A stretch of DNA of 64,000 bases from Mucilaginibacter corticis. GTDB lineage: Bacteria; Bacteroidota; Bacteroidia; Sphingobacteriales; Sphingobacteriaceae. A program made the position numbers and the translations under genes. Shown in pieces: positions 35,551 to 45,240 of the stretch. Position 1 is the stretch's first letter. Each line of letters opens with the position of its first letter. The stretch is taken from contig NZ_VLPK01000001.1 in the NCBI RefSeq assembly GCF_007558865.1, forward strand, positions 2,108,001 to 2,172,000, given 5' to 3'. The notes beneath the pieces were generated by a model. That model saw only the letters and a program-made list of their open reading frames with translations, made no database searches and was not told the origin of the DNA.

Positions 35551-38379
35551 ATGAAATTAAGCTGTATTTTAACGCTGCTGGCGTTTATAACTATCACAAA
35601 CGTTTATGCGCAAACAGGGCGTACAATTAAAGGTTCGGTTACCGATACGGCAAAAGTATCTATACCCGGCGCTACGGTAAAGCTATTTACCGATAAGGAC
35701 AGTATTACCACGATTGCCGATGTTAACGGACAGTTTAGCTTTCCGGCAGTTAAAGTCAACCAGTTTAGCCTGGTAGTTTTTTCTATTGGTTATGACGCGT
35801 TAAAACGCCGGATAATTTTAGATAGCGCCAATACGGCTGTGATGCTCAAGCCTATCATGCTAAAAAACTCGTCGACTACATTAAATACGGTAAATATTGT
35901 TGGGATAAATCCGGTTAAGCTAAAAGAGGATACGGTTGAGTTTAACGCGGCTGCCTATAAAGTTCGTGACGGGGCAATGGTAGAGGATGTGATCAAGAAA
36001 CTGCCGGGTGCCGATGTAGATAAAAACGGTAACATCACCTTCCAGGGAAAGACAGTGAGTAAGGTACGGGTGAATGGGAAGGATTTCTTTGGAGGTGATG
36101 TAAAAACCGCTACACAAAATTTACCTGCCAATGCGGTAAGCAATGTGCAAATGATCAATGACTATGGCGACCAGGCTAACCTGACAGGTATCAAATCCGG
36201 CGAACCCGAAACCGTTTTGAACATTAATGTAAAACCCGGTAAAAATAATGGTCGTTTTGGGCAGGTAAGCGCAGGCGGCGGCGCAGATGCCTTACCGCAG
36301 GTTGACGGCACAACTAACAAAGGTCGTTACATAGCCCAGGCCAACATTTTTAGATTTGATGATAACCGCCAGATAGCGATTTTAAGCAATTTGAATAATA
36401 CCAATACCAGCCTGTTTAATTTTGGCCCTCCCGGAAGTGGTAACGCGCCAACAAACGGGATCACTACTGCGCGTTCTTTAGGGTTTAACTATCGAGATAG
36501 CTGGGGTAAAAAAATAACCGTTTATGGCAGCTATAGCTTTGCAGATAACTCGGTAGACCTGGTGAGTTCAGTTTTGCAAAATAACCTGTCGACAACCAGC
36601 CCTACCACCAATACGCAAAACAGCACCGAAAAAAACTCGAAAATAAATCACCGCTTCACTTTTAATATGGAGTATAAAATTGATACGGCCAATTATTTAA
36701 AGATCAGTCCTTCATACTCATACGGTGGTACAAACAACAACGCCAACGGCAGTAACCTTTTGGTGAGCGATACGGCTACGCTGTCAAATTATAGTTATAA
36801 AACATTAAGCAATTCGTCAGCCCCAAATTATGGGATTAATGTATTGTATAATCATAAGTTTATTAATTCGCACAGCAATTTCAGTATTGATTTTGGCGCA
36901 GGGCGATCAACCAGCAGGGCCTATCAAAATCCCGTATACACTTACATCAATACAGCTGCTACCGCGCCTTTAAGTCAGTTTATCAATACCAACAGCCATA
37001 CAGACACCCTTGGAGCAGCAGTATCTTATATTAATCCGTTGAGCAAGCGCTCATATTTTGAGGTGAATTACAACTACCACCGCGCCTATACCACTGCCGA
37101 TAAGGTAACTGATACCTCTACAACAAATAATATCCAAGACAATTACGCGATGCTGAGTAATAATTACAACTTTACTTTAACTACTAATCGCTTTGGGTTA
37201 AATTATCGATTTATTGAGAAGAAGTATAACTACGTAATAGGTGTGGTAGCACAACCTTCACTGCTGGAAGGATATTCGCCGACCACCGGCCTTACTACCA
37301 GTAAAAGCACTTTTAACTTTACGCCGGCAGCGCATTTTGTATATAATTTCTCAAGATCACAGTCATTGAGTGCCAATTATAGCGGTACTACGGTGTCGCC
37401 AACTTTTTCTGAATTGCAGCCGGTTACCGATTTCTCAAACGCCGCGTACCCCATTACCGGTAACCCTGACTTGAAGCCCGAGTTTAACAATAGCTTCTCG
37501 TTACGATATAATAAATTCAATTTTGAAAGTGGTAATGTGTTTTTCGGCAACCTGTCGTTTGTAAAAACCAATGATAAAATTGTATCAAACACCATCACTT
37601 ATCCGGCAAATTATACGCCTAATACCAAACTTTCAAACACAGTAGCTACCCAATATTTAAATGCTGATGGTTATTATTCTGCATCGGGCTTTTATGTATT
37701 CGCCAAACCTTTTGACGACCGTAAATACAACCTGTTTTTTATTGGTAACATAGCTTACAATAACAATATATCATACGTGAGTACTGTCGCACCCGAAACG
37801 TTTGCTTTGACCACCGAAAAAAACATAGCTAAAAACCTGGTTTACACACAGGGGCTAAAATTCAGGATCGATATTGCCGATGTAATAGATGCTGAACCAA
37901 ATACCAGCTATAGTATCAACTCGTCAAAAAACTCATTGACCCAACCGGGGATAAACGATAATTTCAGAACCTGGACCTTAGGGCTAACCGGCAAAAACTA
38001 TGTGTTCAAAGACTGGACGATAAGCTATGATTACAACAAAACATTCTACTATGGATACAAAGGTTCTACAAACCCAAATATCTTTAATACATATATTGAG
38101 CGTCGCTTTTTACCTAATAAACTGGCAACGGTTCGTTTATCGGCATTTGATCTGTTTAATCAGAATACAGGTTATACCAGCACCCAAAACGGTAATTACA
38201 TAACACAATCAAATGTAAACAGGTTGGGCAGGTATTATATGCTAACCCTTACGCTGCGCCTGCAAAATACATCCGGAAAAAACAATGACCGTCATATGGG
38301 CCCTCCTCCGGGCGGCGGCCCTCCGCCCGATGGCGGCGGACCGGGTGGGGGTGGCCCTCCGGGCGGTGGGTTTAACTAA
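35551..38379 (+). CDS. Outer-membrane beta-barrel protein with CarboxypepD_reg-like domain
   Basis: The start is taken at the ATG at 35551, because MKLSCILTLLAFITITNVYA is a good signal peptide; the open frame upstream adds 39 residues without similarity. Residues 22-110 are a carboxypeptidase-regulatory-like domain (TIKGSVTDTAKVSIPGATVK), then comes a plug-like segment (MVEDVIKKLPGADVDKNGNI) and a long barrel of the OMP_b-brl_3 type up to TLTLRLQN. This family resembles TonB-dependent receptors but has no visible TonB box. The last 30 residues are Gly/Pro-rich, GPPPGGGPPPDGGGPGGGG, a tail common in the family. Its ligand is unknown and no SusD partner follows. Confidence 0.83.
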   Translation: MKLSCILTLLAFITITNVYAQTGRTIKGSVTDTAKVSIPGATVKLFTDKDSITTIADVNGQFSFPAVKVNQFSLVVFSIGYDALKRRIILDSANTAVMLKPIMLKNSSTTLNTVNIVGINPVKLKEDTVEFNAAAYKVRDGAMVEDVIKKLPGADVDKNGNITFQGKTVSKVRVNGKDFFGGDVKTATQNLPANAVSNVQMINDYGDQANLTGIKSGEPETVLNINVKPGKNNGRFGQVSAGGGADALPQVDGTTNKGRYIAQANIFRFDDNRQIAILSNLNNTNTSLFNFGPPGSGNAPTNGITTARSLGFNYRDSWGKKITVYGSYSFADNSVDLVSSVLQNNLSTTSPTTNTQNSTEKNSKINHRFTFNMEYKIDTANYLKISPSYSYGGTNNNANGSNLLVSDTATLSNYSYKTLSNSSAPNYGINVLYNHKFINSHSNFSIDFGAGRSTSRAYQNPVYTYINTAATAPLSQFINTNSHTDTLGAAVSYINPLSKRSYFEVNYNYHRAYTTADKVTDTSTTNNIQDNYAMLSNNYNFTLTTNRFGLNYRFIEKKYNYVIGVVAQPSLLEGYSPTTGLTTSKSTFNFTPAAHFVYNFSRSQSLSANYSGTTVSPTFSELQPVTDFSNAAYPITGNPDLKPEFNNSFSLRYNKFNFESGNVFFGNLSFVKTNDKIVSNTITYPANYTPNTKLSNTVATQYLNADGYYSASGFYVFAKPFDDRKYNLFFIGNIAYNNNISYVSTVAPETFALTTEKNIAKNLVYTQGLKFRIDIADVIDAEPNTSYSINSSKNSLTQPGINDNFRTWTLGLTGKNYVFKDWTISYDYNKTFYYGYKGSTNPNIFNTYIERRFLPNKLATVRLSAFDLFNQNTGYTSTQNGNYITQSNVNRLGRYYMLTLTLRLQNTSGKNNDRHMGPPPGGGPPPDGGGPGGGGPPGGGFN

Positions 38380-38438
38380 CTGTCATCAGGTTGTTAAGAT
38401 AAATATCTCCGATAAAGCATTGTTGATTTACTATCGCG

Positions 38439-38903
38439 TTATGAAGATTTATGTTCCTTATCGTCAGGAAACAGGTTTTTTAAAACATTATCAATAGAGA
38501 GCGGGCCTGAGCCGATTACTGTAAAAAGCATCAGCAACGCCAGTACCATAATGGAAAGCCAAAGCTCTGAGTTTACATAATAACTCATGATGTTCACAAA
38601 AAATACCGCGCCAAATACTACCGGGATCTGCAGTATGGCGGCAAGCCGGGTAAATAACCCGAGGAATATCAACACGCCGCCGATCATGTGCACCAATGTA
38701 ACGTAATGAATAAGCCAGTCAACGGCTTCAGGCGACCAATTGAACGTGTGGGTGCTCATGATTTTGTCCATTAAAAAAGAATGCTGATTTAAAAACACGG
38801 ATCCTTTTATTAGTAAAAAGATACCTAACAGCATGCGGATCAAATCCAGTATTTTGGGGTGATGCGAATCGCCCCAGGTTTGGACATTATTAATGACTTT
38901 CAT
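38439..38903 (-). CDS. DoxX-family membrane protein
   Basis: The 154-residue protein has four membrane segments and the DoxX pattern: LDLIRMLLGIFLLIKGSVF, VHMIGGVLIFLGLFTRLAAI and SELWLSIMVLALLMLFTVIG. DoxX-like proteins are small inner-membrane proteins associated with redox or quinone chemistry, but their function is mostly undefined. The gene converges on the barrel protein gene and is divergent from the permease gene across a 195-bp gap. Confidence 0.8.
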   Translation of the reverse strand: MKVINNVQTWGDSHHPKILDLIRMLLGIFLLIKGSVFLNQHSFLMDKIMSTHTFNWSPEAVDWLIHYVTLVHMIGGVLIFLGLFTRLAAILQIPVVFGAVFFVNIMSYYVNSELWLSIMVLALLMLFTVIGSGPLSIDNVLKNLFPDDKEHKSS

Positions 38904-39098
38904 GGCTAACAGGTTAATTGGATATCAAATTTAACGAATAAAAATTTAAATATGATGTCACATTATTTCTCCCAAAAGCATCTTCAAAAAATTAAGGCAC
39001 TGTAAATTAGGTGTATCGAAATAAAATATTATATTGCATACAGTTATTCCCCAATCCAATTTAAACTAAGCCGTACAACGCGGTAATTTATTGATTAA

Positions 39099-40199
39099 AT
39101 GAACAAAGAGAATGTAATAAAGCTGGTTATGCTACTGGCTTTTCTTGCCTTGTTTTTGCAAGGCAGCAGGTTTAAAGCCGAAGCAAAAAAAGTGGTTTGT
39201 GTTGAGGGTAAATGCCAAAAGCCCCATGACCACGGCGAGTTAAATTTCCATGAACGCTTTCACGTAACACAGGCAGACATTTACCCAACCGCGGTATTAA
39301 AATCATGCGCTAATTTTTGGGAAGCTAATGCCACCGGGATGACCTTCGCGGTTATTATTGGCGCAGCCGCGCTTTCATTGGCACTATCCTATAAAAAATT
39401 TGATGTCCTGCTACAGTTAAAAGGTGTTAAAGGTGCTACCATTGGCAGTATTATAGGAATGCCGCTTAATATGTGTGCCAATTGTTCGGCTGTTACCAGT
39501 ATGAGTCTTACGTCTCAAACAGGCAGTTCTGAAACTTCATTAGGCATTATAATGGGTGGTGTACTGCTTAATTTTATTGGTATTGTAACCATGTTTGGCA
39601 TATTTAGTCCGGCAGTAGTTATATCAAGAATTGTATTCAGTATTTTAATGATAACTGTTGTGGTGCCCTTTGTATCAAAAATGGTTGCCCCGGGTGTTGA
39701 ATCTCCCGTAATGAAAACGGCATTGCTGGATCAGATCACTTGTCATTTTCCTGAAAAATCATTCCCTGCAACTATCTTAAAATCTTTTGAAGACTGGATG
39801 ATCTCGGTTGGCAGTATAGCTATCAAACTTATCCCCTTAATGTTATTGGGTACTCTTATTACTTCGTTGTTTAGGGTGATATTTCCAAATTCATATTTCG
39901 AGCATATAGAGAGCTACAGCCCTATACTGGTTATTGTTATCATATCTTTTATTGCTACACTATTATCGGTGCCGGTATTGTTTGAGATCTTATTAGGGAC
40001 AGTACTGCTGCACCTCGGTTTTTCAAACGGCCCCATCGCCTCAATGGTGTTTGCCGCACCTGCATTCGGATTATTTACCGTTGTACTTACCAGGAAAAAA
40101 TTAGGAGGTCTTAAAGTGCCTGTAATTTTATTGGTCATTACTTTTTTATTTGCTGTAGGAGCGGGGCTATTGGCTGATTTTTTAACCAAATTCTTTTAA
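39099..40199 (+). CDS. Putative permease (ArsP/DUF318-like) with Cys/His-rich N-terminus
   Basis: This 366-residue protein has about nine membrane segments. GSIIGMPLNMCANCSAVTSM carries a CxxC in a helix break, as in the DUF318/ArsP permease family, and the second half repeats the pattern with SVPVLFEILLGTVLLHLGF. After the first helix there is an external loop rich in metal-type ligands: CVEGKCQKPHDHGELNFHERF with two Cys and four His (split after residue 20). A transporter of a soft metal, metalloid or thiol compound is the best guess. A 53-residue membrane protein gene follows 2 bp later. Confidence 0.6.
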   Translation: MNKENVIKLVMLLAFLALFLQGSRFKAEAKKVVCVEGKCQKPHDHGELNFHERFHVTQADIYPTAVLKSCANFWEANATGMTFAVIIGAAALSLALSYKKFDVLLQLKGVKGATIGSIIGMPLNMCANCSAVTSMSLTSQTGSSETSLGIIMGGVLLNFIGIVTMFGIFSPAVVISRIVFSILMITVVVPFVSKMVAPGVESPVMKTALLDQITCHFPEKSFPATILKSFEDWMISVGSIAIKLIPLMLLGTLITSLFRVIFPNSYFEHIESYSPILVIVIISFIATLLSVPVLFEILLGTVLLHLGFSNGPIASMVFAAPAFGLFTVVLTRKKLGGLKVPVILLVITFLFAVGAGLLADFLTKFF

Positions 40200-40201
40200 T
40201 C

Positions 40202-40363
40202 ATGACAAAAACAATCCTCGGGATCATTCTTTTCCTGGTACAGATAGGCCTGGCTTTATTTTATAATCAAACGGTCGATCTTATTTATATAGCAGTTTTT
40301 GCGGTGCTGACTTTTGTGTACATACTTTACAAATATTTCACCGGCAAATACAAAGCAGTTTGA
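40202..40363 (+). CDS. Small two-helix membrane protein (53 aa)
   Basis: An ATG 2 bp after the permease stop opens a 53-codon frame. The product has two hydrophobic segments, TILGIILFLVQIGLALFY and LIYIAVFAVLTFVYILYKYF, and a basic end, TGKYKAV. The tight spacing and clean hydrophobic pattern make it a probable accessory subunit of the permease. I know of no named family. Confidence 0.6.
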   Translation: MTKTILGIILFLVQIGLALFYNQTVDLIYIAVFAVLTFVYILYKYFTGKYKAV

Positions 40364-40404
40364 TCATAAGGGGCCAGCCCAAAAAAGCTGACCCGCATTT
40401 GGTT

Positions 40405-43400
40405 CTATAATTTTTTATGCTGATAAGTCCGCAATAATACCGGCCCTAAAAGGCCTGATGGCTGCAATACCGAATTAGCATCCCAATGTTTCCATGTGGT
40501 GAAAGTAATGCGCTTTGAGTCGCGTTTAACATTCTTGTCTAACAGCCATTCAGGCCATACTTTCGGAACGTAAGGCGTCCAGGTCATATCATCGGGCAAT
40601 TGCGCATCGCCAATCAGGCGGTTTGGCCATAAATTAGTGATCCGTATCTCAAGATCATTTTTTCCCGGATGTACGGCGTTACCAAGGTCTACCCTGAAAG
40701 GGGCAGTCCAAAGCACACCAAGGTTTTTCCCGTTTACAATAACCTCTGCAATTACCGACACGCTTCCCAGGTCTAACTCAACGGAATTACCTTTCTTGAT
40801 CATGTCTTTGGTTAACACAAATTGCTTTTTATAAGTAGCCGTACCTGAAAAATAACGTATTCCTTCATCAGAAGACTGTGGCCATGAGATCAGTTTTGAG
40901 AATGTGGCTGTTGCCGGTGCACCCAGGTTAGGAGGGAAACTCACTTTCCACGGACCGGATAGTTCAATGGGTTTAGGCAATCCTTTTACTTCGGTAGTTT
41001 TAACCGAGCCGGCATCTGTAGTATAAATTATTTTGCCGTTGTAAGGTGTAACCCAGCTGGGCATTCCGTTTTCATAGACAAGCTTTGGTTGCGGCGTATC
41101 CTGTTCAAAGTGGGCCGCTGCACCGTTTTGAATGGCGGTTTTACGTGTTTCGCCCGCTGCTGAATATACTAACCGGAGTTCTCTCTTAATGTTACTTTGT
41201 GCAGCCGGTACGCCAAATAAACTGTCAGTAACAGTAAAAGCCAATTTGTTTGAGTTAATGAGACTATTTATGTTGGCACTAACATCATATACCGGATATT
41301 TTGGAGCCATATCTTTTACATCCTCCGGAAACCTGCCGTAAATAGCCCTGATCAGCTTAAATTCTTCATTGTTGAATTTGATATCCTGTTGTTTGTTTTC
41401 AAGCAGGTTTAACTGGTGTCGTTGCCCGCCTAATTCGTAGGCTACGCGCAGTTCTTTAACAGAACCCGGGGCGGGGTCGCTTGTTGATAAATGATTATCG
41501 GCAGCCAGGTGAATGCCATCTTTTGTAATAAGCGGTGATAGAACATCCGTAACATCAACCAACCCATCTTGCAGGAAAGTACCATATTCGGCCTTGATAA
41601 TTTTCAGATCAAGAAGAGGTTTTGATGGCTGATGCTGCAACACGGTCTTTACATTGGTAATATGGTAGTTAGGCGAAGAACTGTTTTTACGAAAGACCAC
41701 AAAAACAGATCCGTTAGGATCAAAGGTCATCGGGATCTGAATAGTATTATCAGGGCCTTTTTTCCAAAGTAAGATATCTTCTGTTTTGCCGGTTTCAGGG
41801 TTCCACAATTCCGGTTTTTTGCCCGGCGCTCTAAAGCTGCATATTTCTTTGCGGCTTTCATTTTGAGGGTTGGCAACAAAATAAATATCGTCATCACCAG
41901 CTTTACGATGGATAAAACTCAAATCAGAACCCGTAGGGCCGCCAGAAAAATCAGGTGCCAGGTCAAGTTTTGTAAAAACATCGGTAACAGATGCTTTCGT
42001 CGTTATTTTGTCCCAGATCTCGTCAGCCAGTTTTGTTACCTTTTCATCGCAGACCGGATAAGCCTGCAGGCTTGGCGATTTGACAGGTTTAGGCCCGGTA
42101 ATTACTGCGCCGCCAAGTACTAATTCTTTAATTTTTGACAGTAACTCAGGAGTGGCCCATGCTGTTTCAGGAAGGATCAGCAATCGATATTGCAAGCCGG
42201 TACGTGTGTAAATTTTACCGTCTTTGGCAGTCAAACCCGCTAATTCATCCGGACCGATCTGGTCATAATCATAACCGAGCGCTTTAATGTCAGGTCTTGA
42301 AATAGCATCATTAGGCGATGACTCGCCTGAAAATACCAGAACATCTGCCGTGCTTTGCCCTTGTTGTAACAAAAATTGCGAGCGTGCAAGATAGCTCATG
42401 TAAGCATGGCTTTGTTCCCACCAGGTGTTTAGTCGGCTCATCTCTACGCCATACATGTGGAAAGTAACTCCCGGTGCCAGGTTCCACGGTTGATGTACGT
42501 AAGTATGAAATATAATACGATTCACGCCTTCCGTCCACTGGTGGTCACCCACAGGTTTCATAGTTGCGGGATGGTTACGCCAGCCGCCTGTACTGGTAAA
42601 GGACTCGGCACCCACAAGTGTATTACCATTAAGATGCGCAATAGATGCCGCTAATTTTGGAGACTCGGAATACACTGTATTGCCCAGCCAAAATTCGCCC
42701 ATAACAATATCGCCGGTTGCACCCACCTTAGACGATTCGAACGGCCCACCGTATGGCTCGACCGAAAATTTCATGCCGTGTTTGTGACATAATTCGCTAA
42801 AATATCCGTAATAATTATCAGCCATCAGATCGCCAATAGTTTTGCGAAAATCCCACAGGAAGCGTTCAGATATTTCGCCGCTTTCTACATAGTAACCGGC
42901 CAGTGTAGGCAAAAAAGTAAAGCAATCATAATGGCGGCGTTTTTTAAAATCTTCTCTGAAACCCTCTGTCCAGTTATTACAACCCACCTCGTAGCTGTCT
43001 ATTAAGCAATTGGTAAGAGTTGGCCCAACAAGCGAACCTAATTTATCAAGTATCGGCTGTACACCTCCGGCCCAATAGGCATCAAGAGCGGTACGGCTCA
43101 TTTTATCAACCTCAAGGCCTTTGCCACCTAAACCGGCAGGGCGGTTTTGTGTACCGTTAGGCGTATGTCCAAACCTTATTACTGTCCATTCGCCGGCGGG
43201 GGCCTCCCAATTTAAAGTTTCGCCTACCATCTTTGAAGTAAGGTCAATTATTTTGCTCTTATCTATAATTGATGCATTATCTATTATTTTGTCGCTTGGG
43301 TCTAAGCGGACTTTGAAACCATCGCCACTCAGCGTTTTAAGAGCAAGGTCATCTATCCGCTGGTTGCCTTTAGGGGTTGGAAAGGCTATTACAGCTATGT

Positions 43401-43884
43401 CCTTATAAAAGTTAAATTTTGTGTTTGGCTGTGGCAGGATTTGATGTATAGTATTGCCACCGGTAACCTCGGTTTGTGTGTACACAACAGTTTGCATAGC
43501 GTTTTCAGGAGTGACCCATGGGCCGCCGCTTGATGACCAGCCGGCGCTGTTACCAAAACCCATTTCAAGGCCAAGCCGTTTTGCCTCTGATACCGCGAAG
43601 CGGAAAAGCTCAAGCCATTTGGGGCTCATGTAGGTAGCAGGTCCTTCGGGGTATCCCTGGCCAACATTAACTATTTGTGCCTCCTGGATGCCTACACGTT
43701 TCATCGCTTCCAGGTCGGCTGTTATGCCTTCTTTTGATACGTTTCCATCTATCCAATGCCACCAGGTACGTGCCTTTGCCGCAGGTGGCGGATTTTTAAA
43801 GCCGGCCAATAAAGTATTTTGCGCCGCTGTGGGCCTAACAAAGCATAACGTTAAAATAGTTATGATAAAGATTATCCGATTCAT
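40405..43884 (-). CDS. GH106 alpha-L-rhamnosidase
   Basis: The 1159-residue protein begins with a signal peptide (RIIFIITILTLCFVRPTAAQ) and then the GH106 start: KARTWWHWIDGNVSKEGITA, followed by DLEAMKRVGIQEAQIV and GLEMGFGNSAGWSSSGGPWV. Further family marks are CLIDSYEVGCNNWTEGF with a catalytic-site Glu and RIIFHTYVHQPWNLAPG. The C-terminal 200 residues form a GH2-like sugar-binding sandwich (YKKQFVLTKDMIKKGNSVEL). GH106 enzymes remove terminal alpha-L-rhamnose from pectins such as rhamnogalacturonan II. It is a stand-alone gene here, with convergent neighbours on its left side. Confidence 0.87.
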   Translation of the reverse strand: MNRIIFIITILTLCFVRPTAAQNTLLAGFKNPPPAAKARTWWHWIDGNVSKEGITADLEAMKRVGIQEAQIVNVGQGYPEGPATYMSPKWLELFRFAVSEAKRLGLEMGFGNSAGWSSSGGPWVTPENAMQTVVYTQTEVTGGNTIHQILPQPNTKFNFYKDIAVIAFPTPKGNQRIDDLALKTLSGDGFKVRLDPSDKIIDNASIIDKSKIIDLTSKMVGETLNWEAPAGEWTVIRFGHTPNGTQNRPAGLGGKGLEVDKMSRTALDAYWAGGVQPILDKLGSLVGPTLTNCLIDSYEVGCNNWTEGFREDFKKRRHYDCFTFLPTLAGYYVESGEISERFLWDFRKTIGDLMADNYYGYFSELCHKHGMKFSVEPYGGPFESSKVGATGDIVMGEFWLGNTVYSESPKLAASIAHLNGNTLVGAESFTSTGGWRNHPATMKPVGDHQWTEGVNRIIFHTYVHQPWNLAPGVTFHMYGVEMSRLNTWWEQSHAYMSYLARSQFLLQQGQSTADVLVFSGESSPNDAISRPDIKALGYDYDQIGPDELAGLTAKDGKIYTRTGLQYRLLILPETAWATPELLSKIKELVLGGAVITGPKPVKSPSLQAYPVCDEKVTKLADEIWDKITTKASVTDVFTKLDLAPDFSGGPTGSDLSFIHRKAGDDDIYFVANPQNESRKEICSFRAPGKKPELWNPETGKTEDILLWKKGPDNTIQIPMTFDPNGSVFVVFRKNSSSPNYHITNVKTVLQHQPSKPLLDLKIIKAEYGTFLQDGLVDVTDVLSPLITKDGIHLAADNHLSTSDPAPGSVKELRVAYELGGQRHQLNLLENKQQDIKFNNEEFKLIRAIYGRFPEDVKDMAPKYPVYDVSANINSLINSNKLAFTVTDSLFGVPAAQSNIKRELRLVYSAAGETRKTAIQNGAAAHFEQDTPQPKLVYENGMPSWVTPYNGKIIYTTDAGSVKTTEVKGLPKPIELSGPWKVSFPPNLGAPATATFSKLISWPQSSDEGIRYFSGTATYKKQFVLTKDMIKKGNSVELDLGSVSVIAEVIVNGKNLGVLWTAPFRVDLGNAVHPGKNDLEIRITNLWPNRLIGDAQLPDDMTWTPYVPKVWPEWLLDKNVKRDSKRITFTTWKHWDANSVLQPSGLLGPVLLRTYQHKKL

Positions 43885-44029
43885 TAGAGGTCATTGTATT
43901 GGTGGGGCAAAGTAAAAACAATGACAGAATGAACCGTCCTTAACTGTCTTCTTTAATGATAGTCATAGCTTATTGGCATATTGGCCGCTGTAACCAGTTT
44001 CAACAGGAACGTTTTTTAATTTTAAAGGC

Positions 44030-44066
44030 AAAAAAAATGCTAAGATCGAATTATTCAATCTTAGCA
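44030..44066 (-). terminator. Intrinsic terminator of the BSP-type protease gene
   Basis: On the minus strand TGCTAAGAT (44066-44058) pairs with ATCTTAGCA (44046-44038) around 11 bases and is followed by eight T residues. It begins 24 bp after the stop codon at 44090. Confidence 0.87.
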
Positions 44067-44089
44067 TAAGCAATGTAAACTTTCAGCTT

Positions 44090-44806
44090 TTAACCTTTTG
44101 GGGTATTGGCAGCGGCATAATCGGCCCAAAGCTGATCAAACGTTTTGCCGGTTAAATCTTTAATGGTGTTATCGGTATAGGTATGAGCGCGTAATTTAGC
44201 GTCAAGACTTATTACTAAACCCGGTTTTATATTTTTCTCAACCCAAAGAAAAAAACGAGCGGTTATGCGATAACTGTTGGTATAGCTTTGGGTGCTTTTA
44301 AATTTAGGCAGGTACCATTTAGCGCCTACATTATCAACACCAAAAACAGCACGGGCATAATCGGCTATGCCTTCGGTAAGCCATCCAGGGCCATTGCTGT
44401 CGCCATAATCCTGCACAATATGCATTACCTCATGTGTCACTACATCAAGGTCCGTAGGTTTTTTTAACATCCATGCAGGGTTAAAAGTTACTACACCATT
44501 ACCTGTAGCGGCCACGCCATCATAGCCGGGGTCAATTACAAATGTTACTTTATTTAAAGTGTTTTTATTAAAGGTTTCTGCCTCGGCAGGGTAAACCAGG
44601 AAAAATGCATCGATCATGCGTTGTTTAACCGCGCTGCCTTCTTTTGCAAAAGTGGCGTCTTTGTTTATAAAAATAAGGGTGTAAGTTTTGCGACTTATCG
44701 AGTCGTGCGTAAGGGTATAGGTGCTCCTTGTTATGGTATCAGTAGTAACCTGGGCGCTTGCCTTTAATCCGGCACAAAGGCCGATAATCAATAATAGTTT
44801 TTTCAT
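44090..44806 (-). CDS. Basic secretory protein (BSP) family metalloprotease
   Basis: After a signal peptide (MKKLLLIIGLCAGLKASAQ), the 238-residue protein has the BSP pattern: VTFVIDPGYDGVAATGNGVV, VTHEVMHIVQDYG with the zinc-binding HExxH, and GPGWLTEGIADYARAVFG, in which further residues complete the metal site. The end, GKTFDQLWADYAAANTPKG, is also typical. It should be a secreted zinc peptidase. It stands alone, with its own terminator. Confidence 0.85.
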   Translation of the reverse strand: MKKLLLIIGLCAGLKASAQVTTDTITRSTYTLTHDSISRKTYTLIFINKDATFAKEGSAVKQRMIDAFFLVYPAEAETFNKNTLNKVTFVIDPGYDGVAATGNGVVTFNPAWMLKKPTDLDVVTHEVMHIVQDYGDSNGPGWLTEGIADYARAVFGVDNVGAKWYLPKFKSTQSYTNSYRITARFFLWVEKNIKPGLVISLDAKLRAHTYTDNTIKDLTGKTFDQLWADYAAANTPKG

Positions 44807-45240
44807 TGTGGTTATATGGTAAATCGTTTTATCATCTGTTCAAATATCGTTTAATTTGGAGTATTTTCAATAGCAATAAACATAATTAAAATATTTTATA
44901 TCACTCTTACCCAACGTTTCTACGCCACGGTGCGATGATGTAATAAAGGATGTTCAAAATCAATATAAACAACAAAAACCTGGACAATGGCATATATAGG
45001 CGTTTTATCATTCGGATTGTATTTATTTATGTCGATAATATGGGTTGCTGATAAGAAAAGTAACAGTTATCGCGACTAAGCAAATAAAAAAGACTAACCC
45101 AAACTGCGCGATTAGTATTTACAACAGTTTGAGCTTAGGCGTACTTTTGTCTACTTAAAAATATTTTTAAATAGACCCAACGTTTCTGTAACTCGCTTCG
45201 AAGAACCTGTGTAGGATGCTATCTTAGCGATAATTTTTTA
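44807..45240. promoter_or_regulatory. 434-bp region between the protease and ECF sigma genes, with a 13-bp direct repeat
   Basis: No gene is visible. ACCCAACGTTTCT occurs at 44909-44921 and again, identically, at 45175-45187. The second copy is 53 bp upstream of the sigma factor start, with TATCTTAG some 30 bp further on. The AACGTTTC word with a later AT-rich box resembles promoters used by Bacteroidota ECF sigma factors, so I suggest autoregulation. TACTTTTG at 45142-45149 could be a housekeeping -7 box. Confidence 0.5.

Noticed and set aside
40364..40404. Hairpin GGGCCAGC / GCTGACCC as a terminator
   Set aside because: The stem has a mismatch and no proper T-run follows on either strand.
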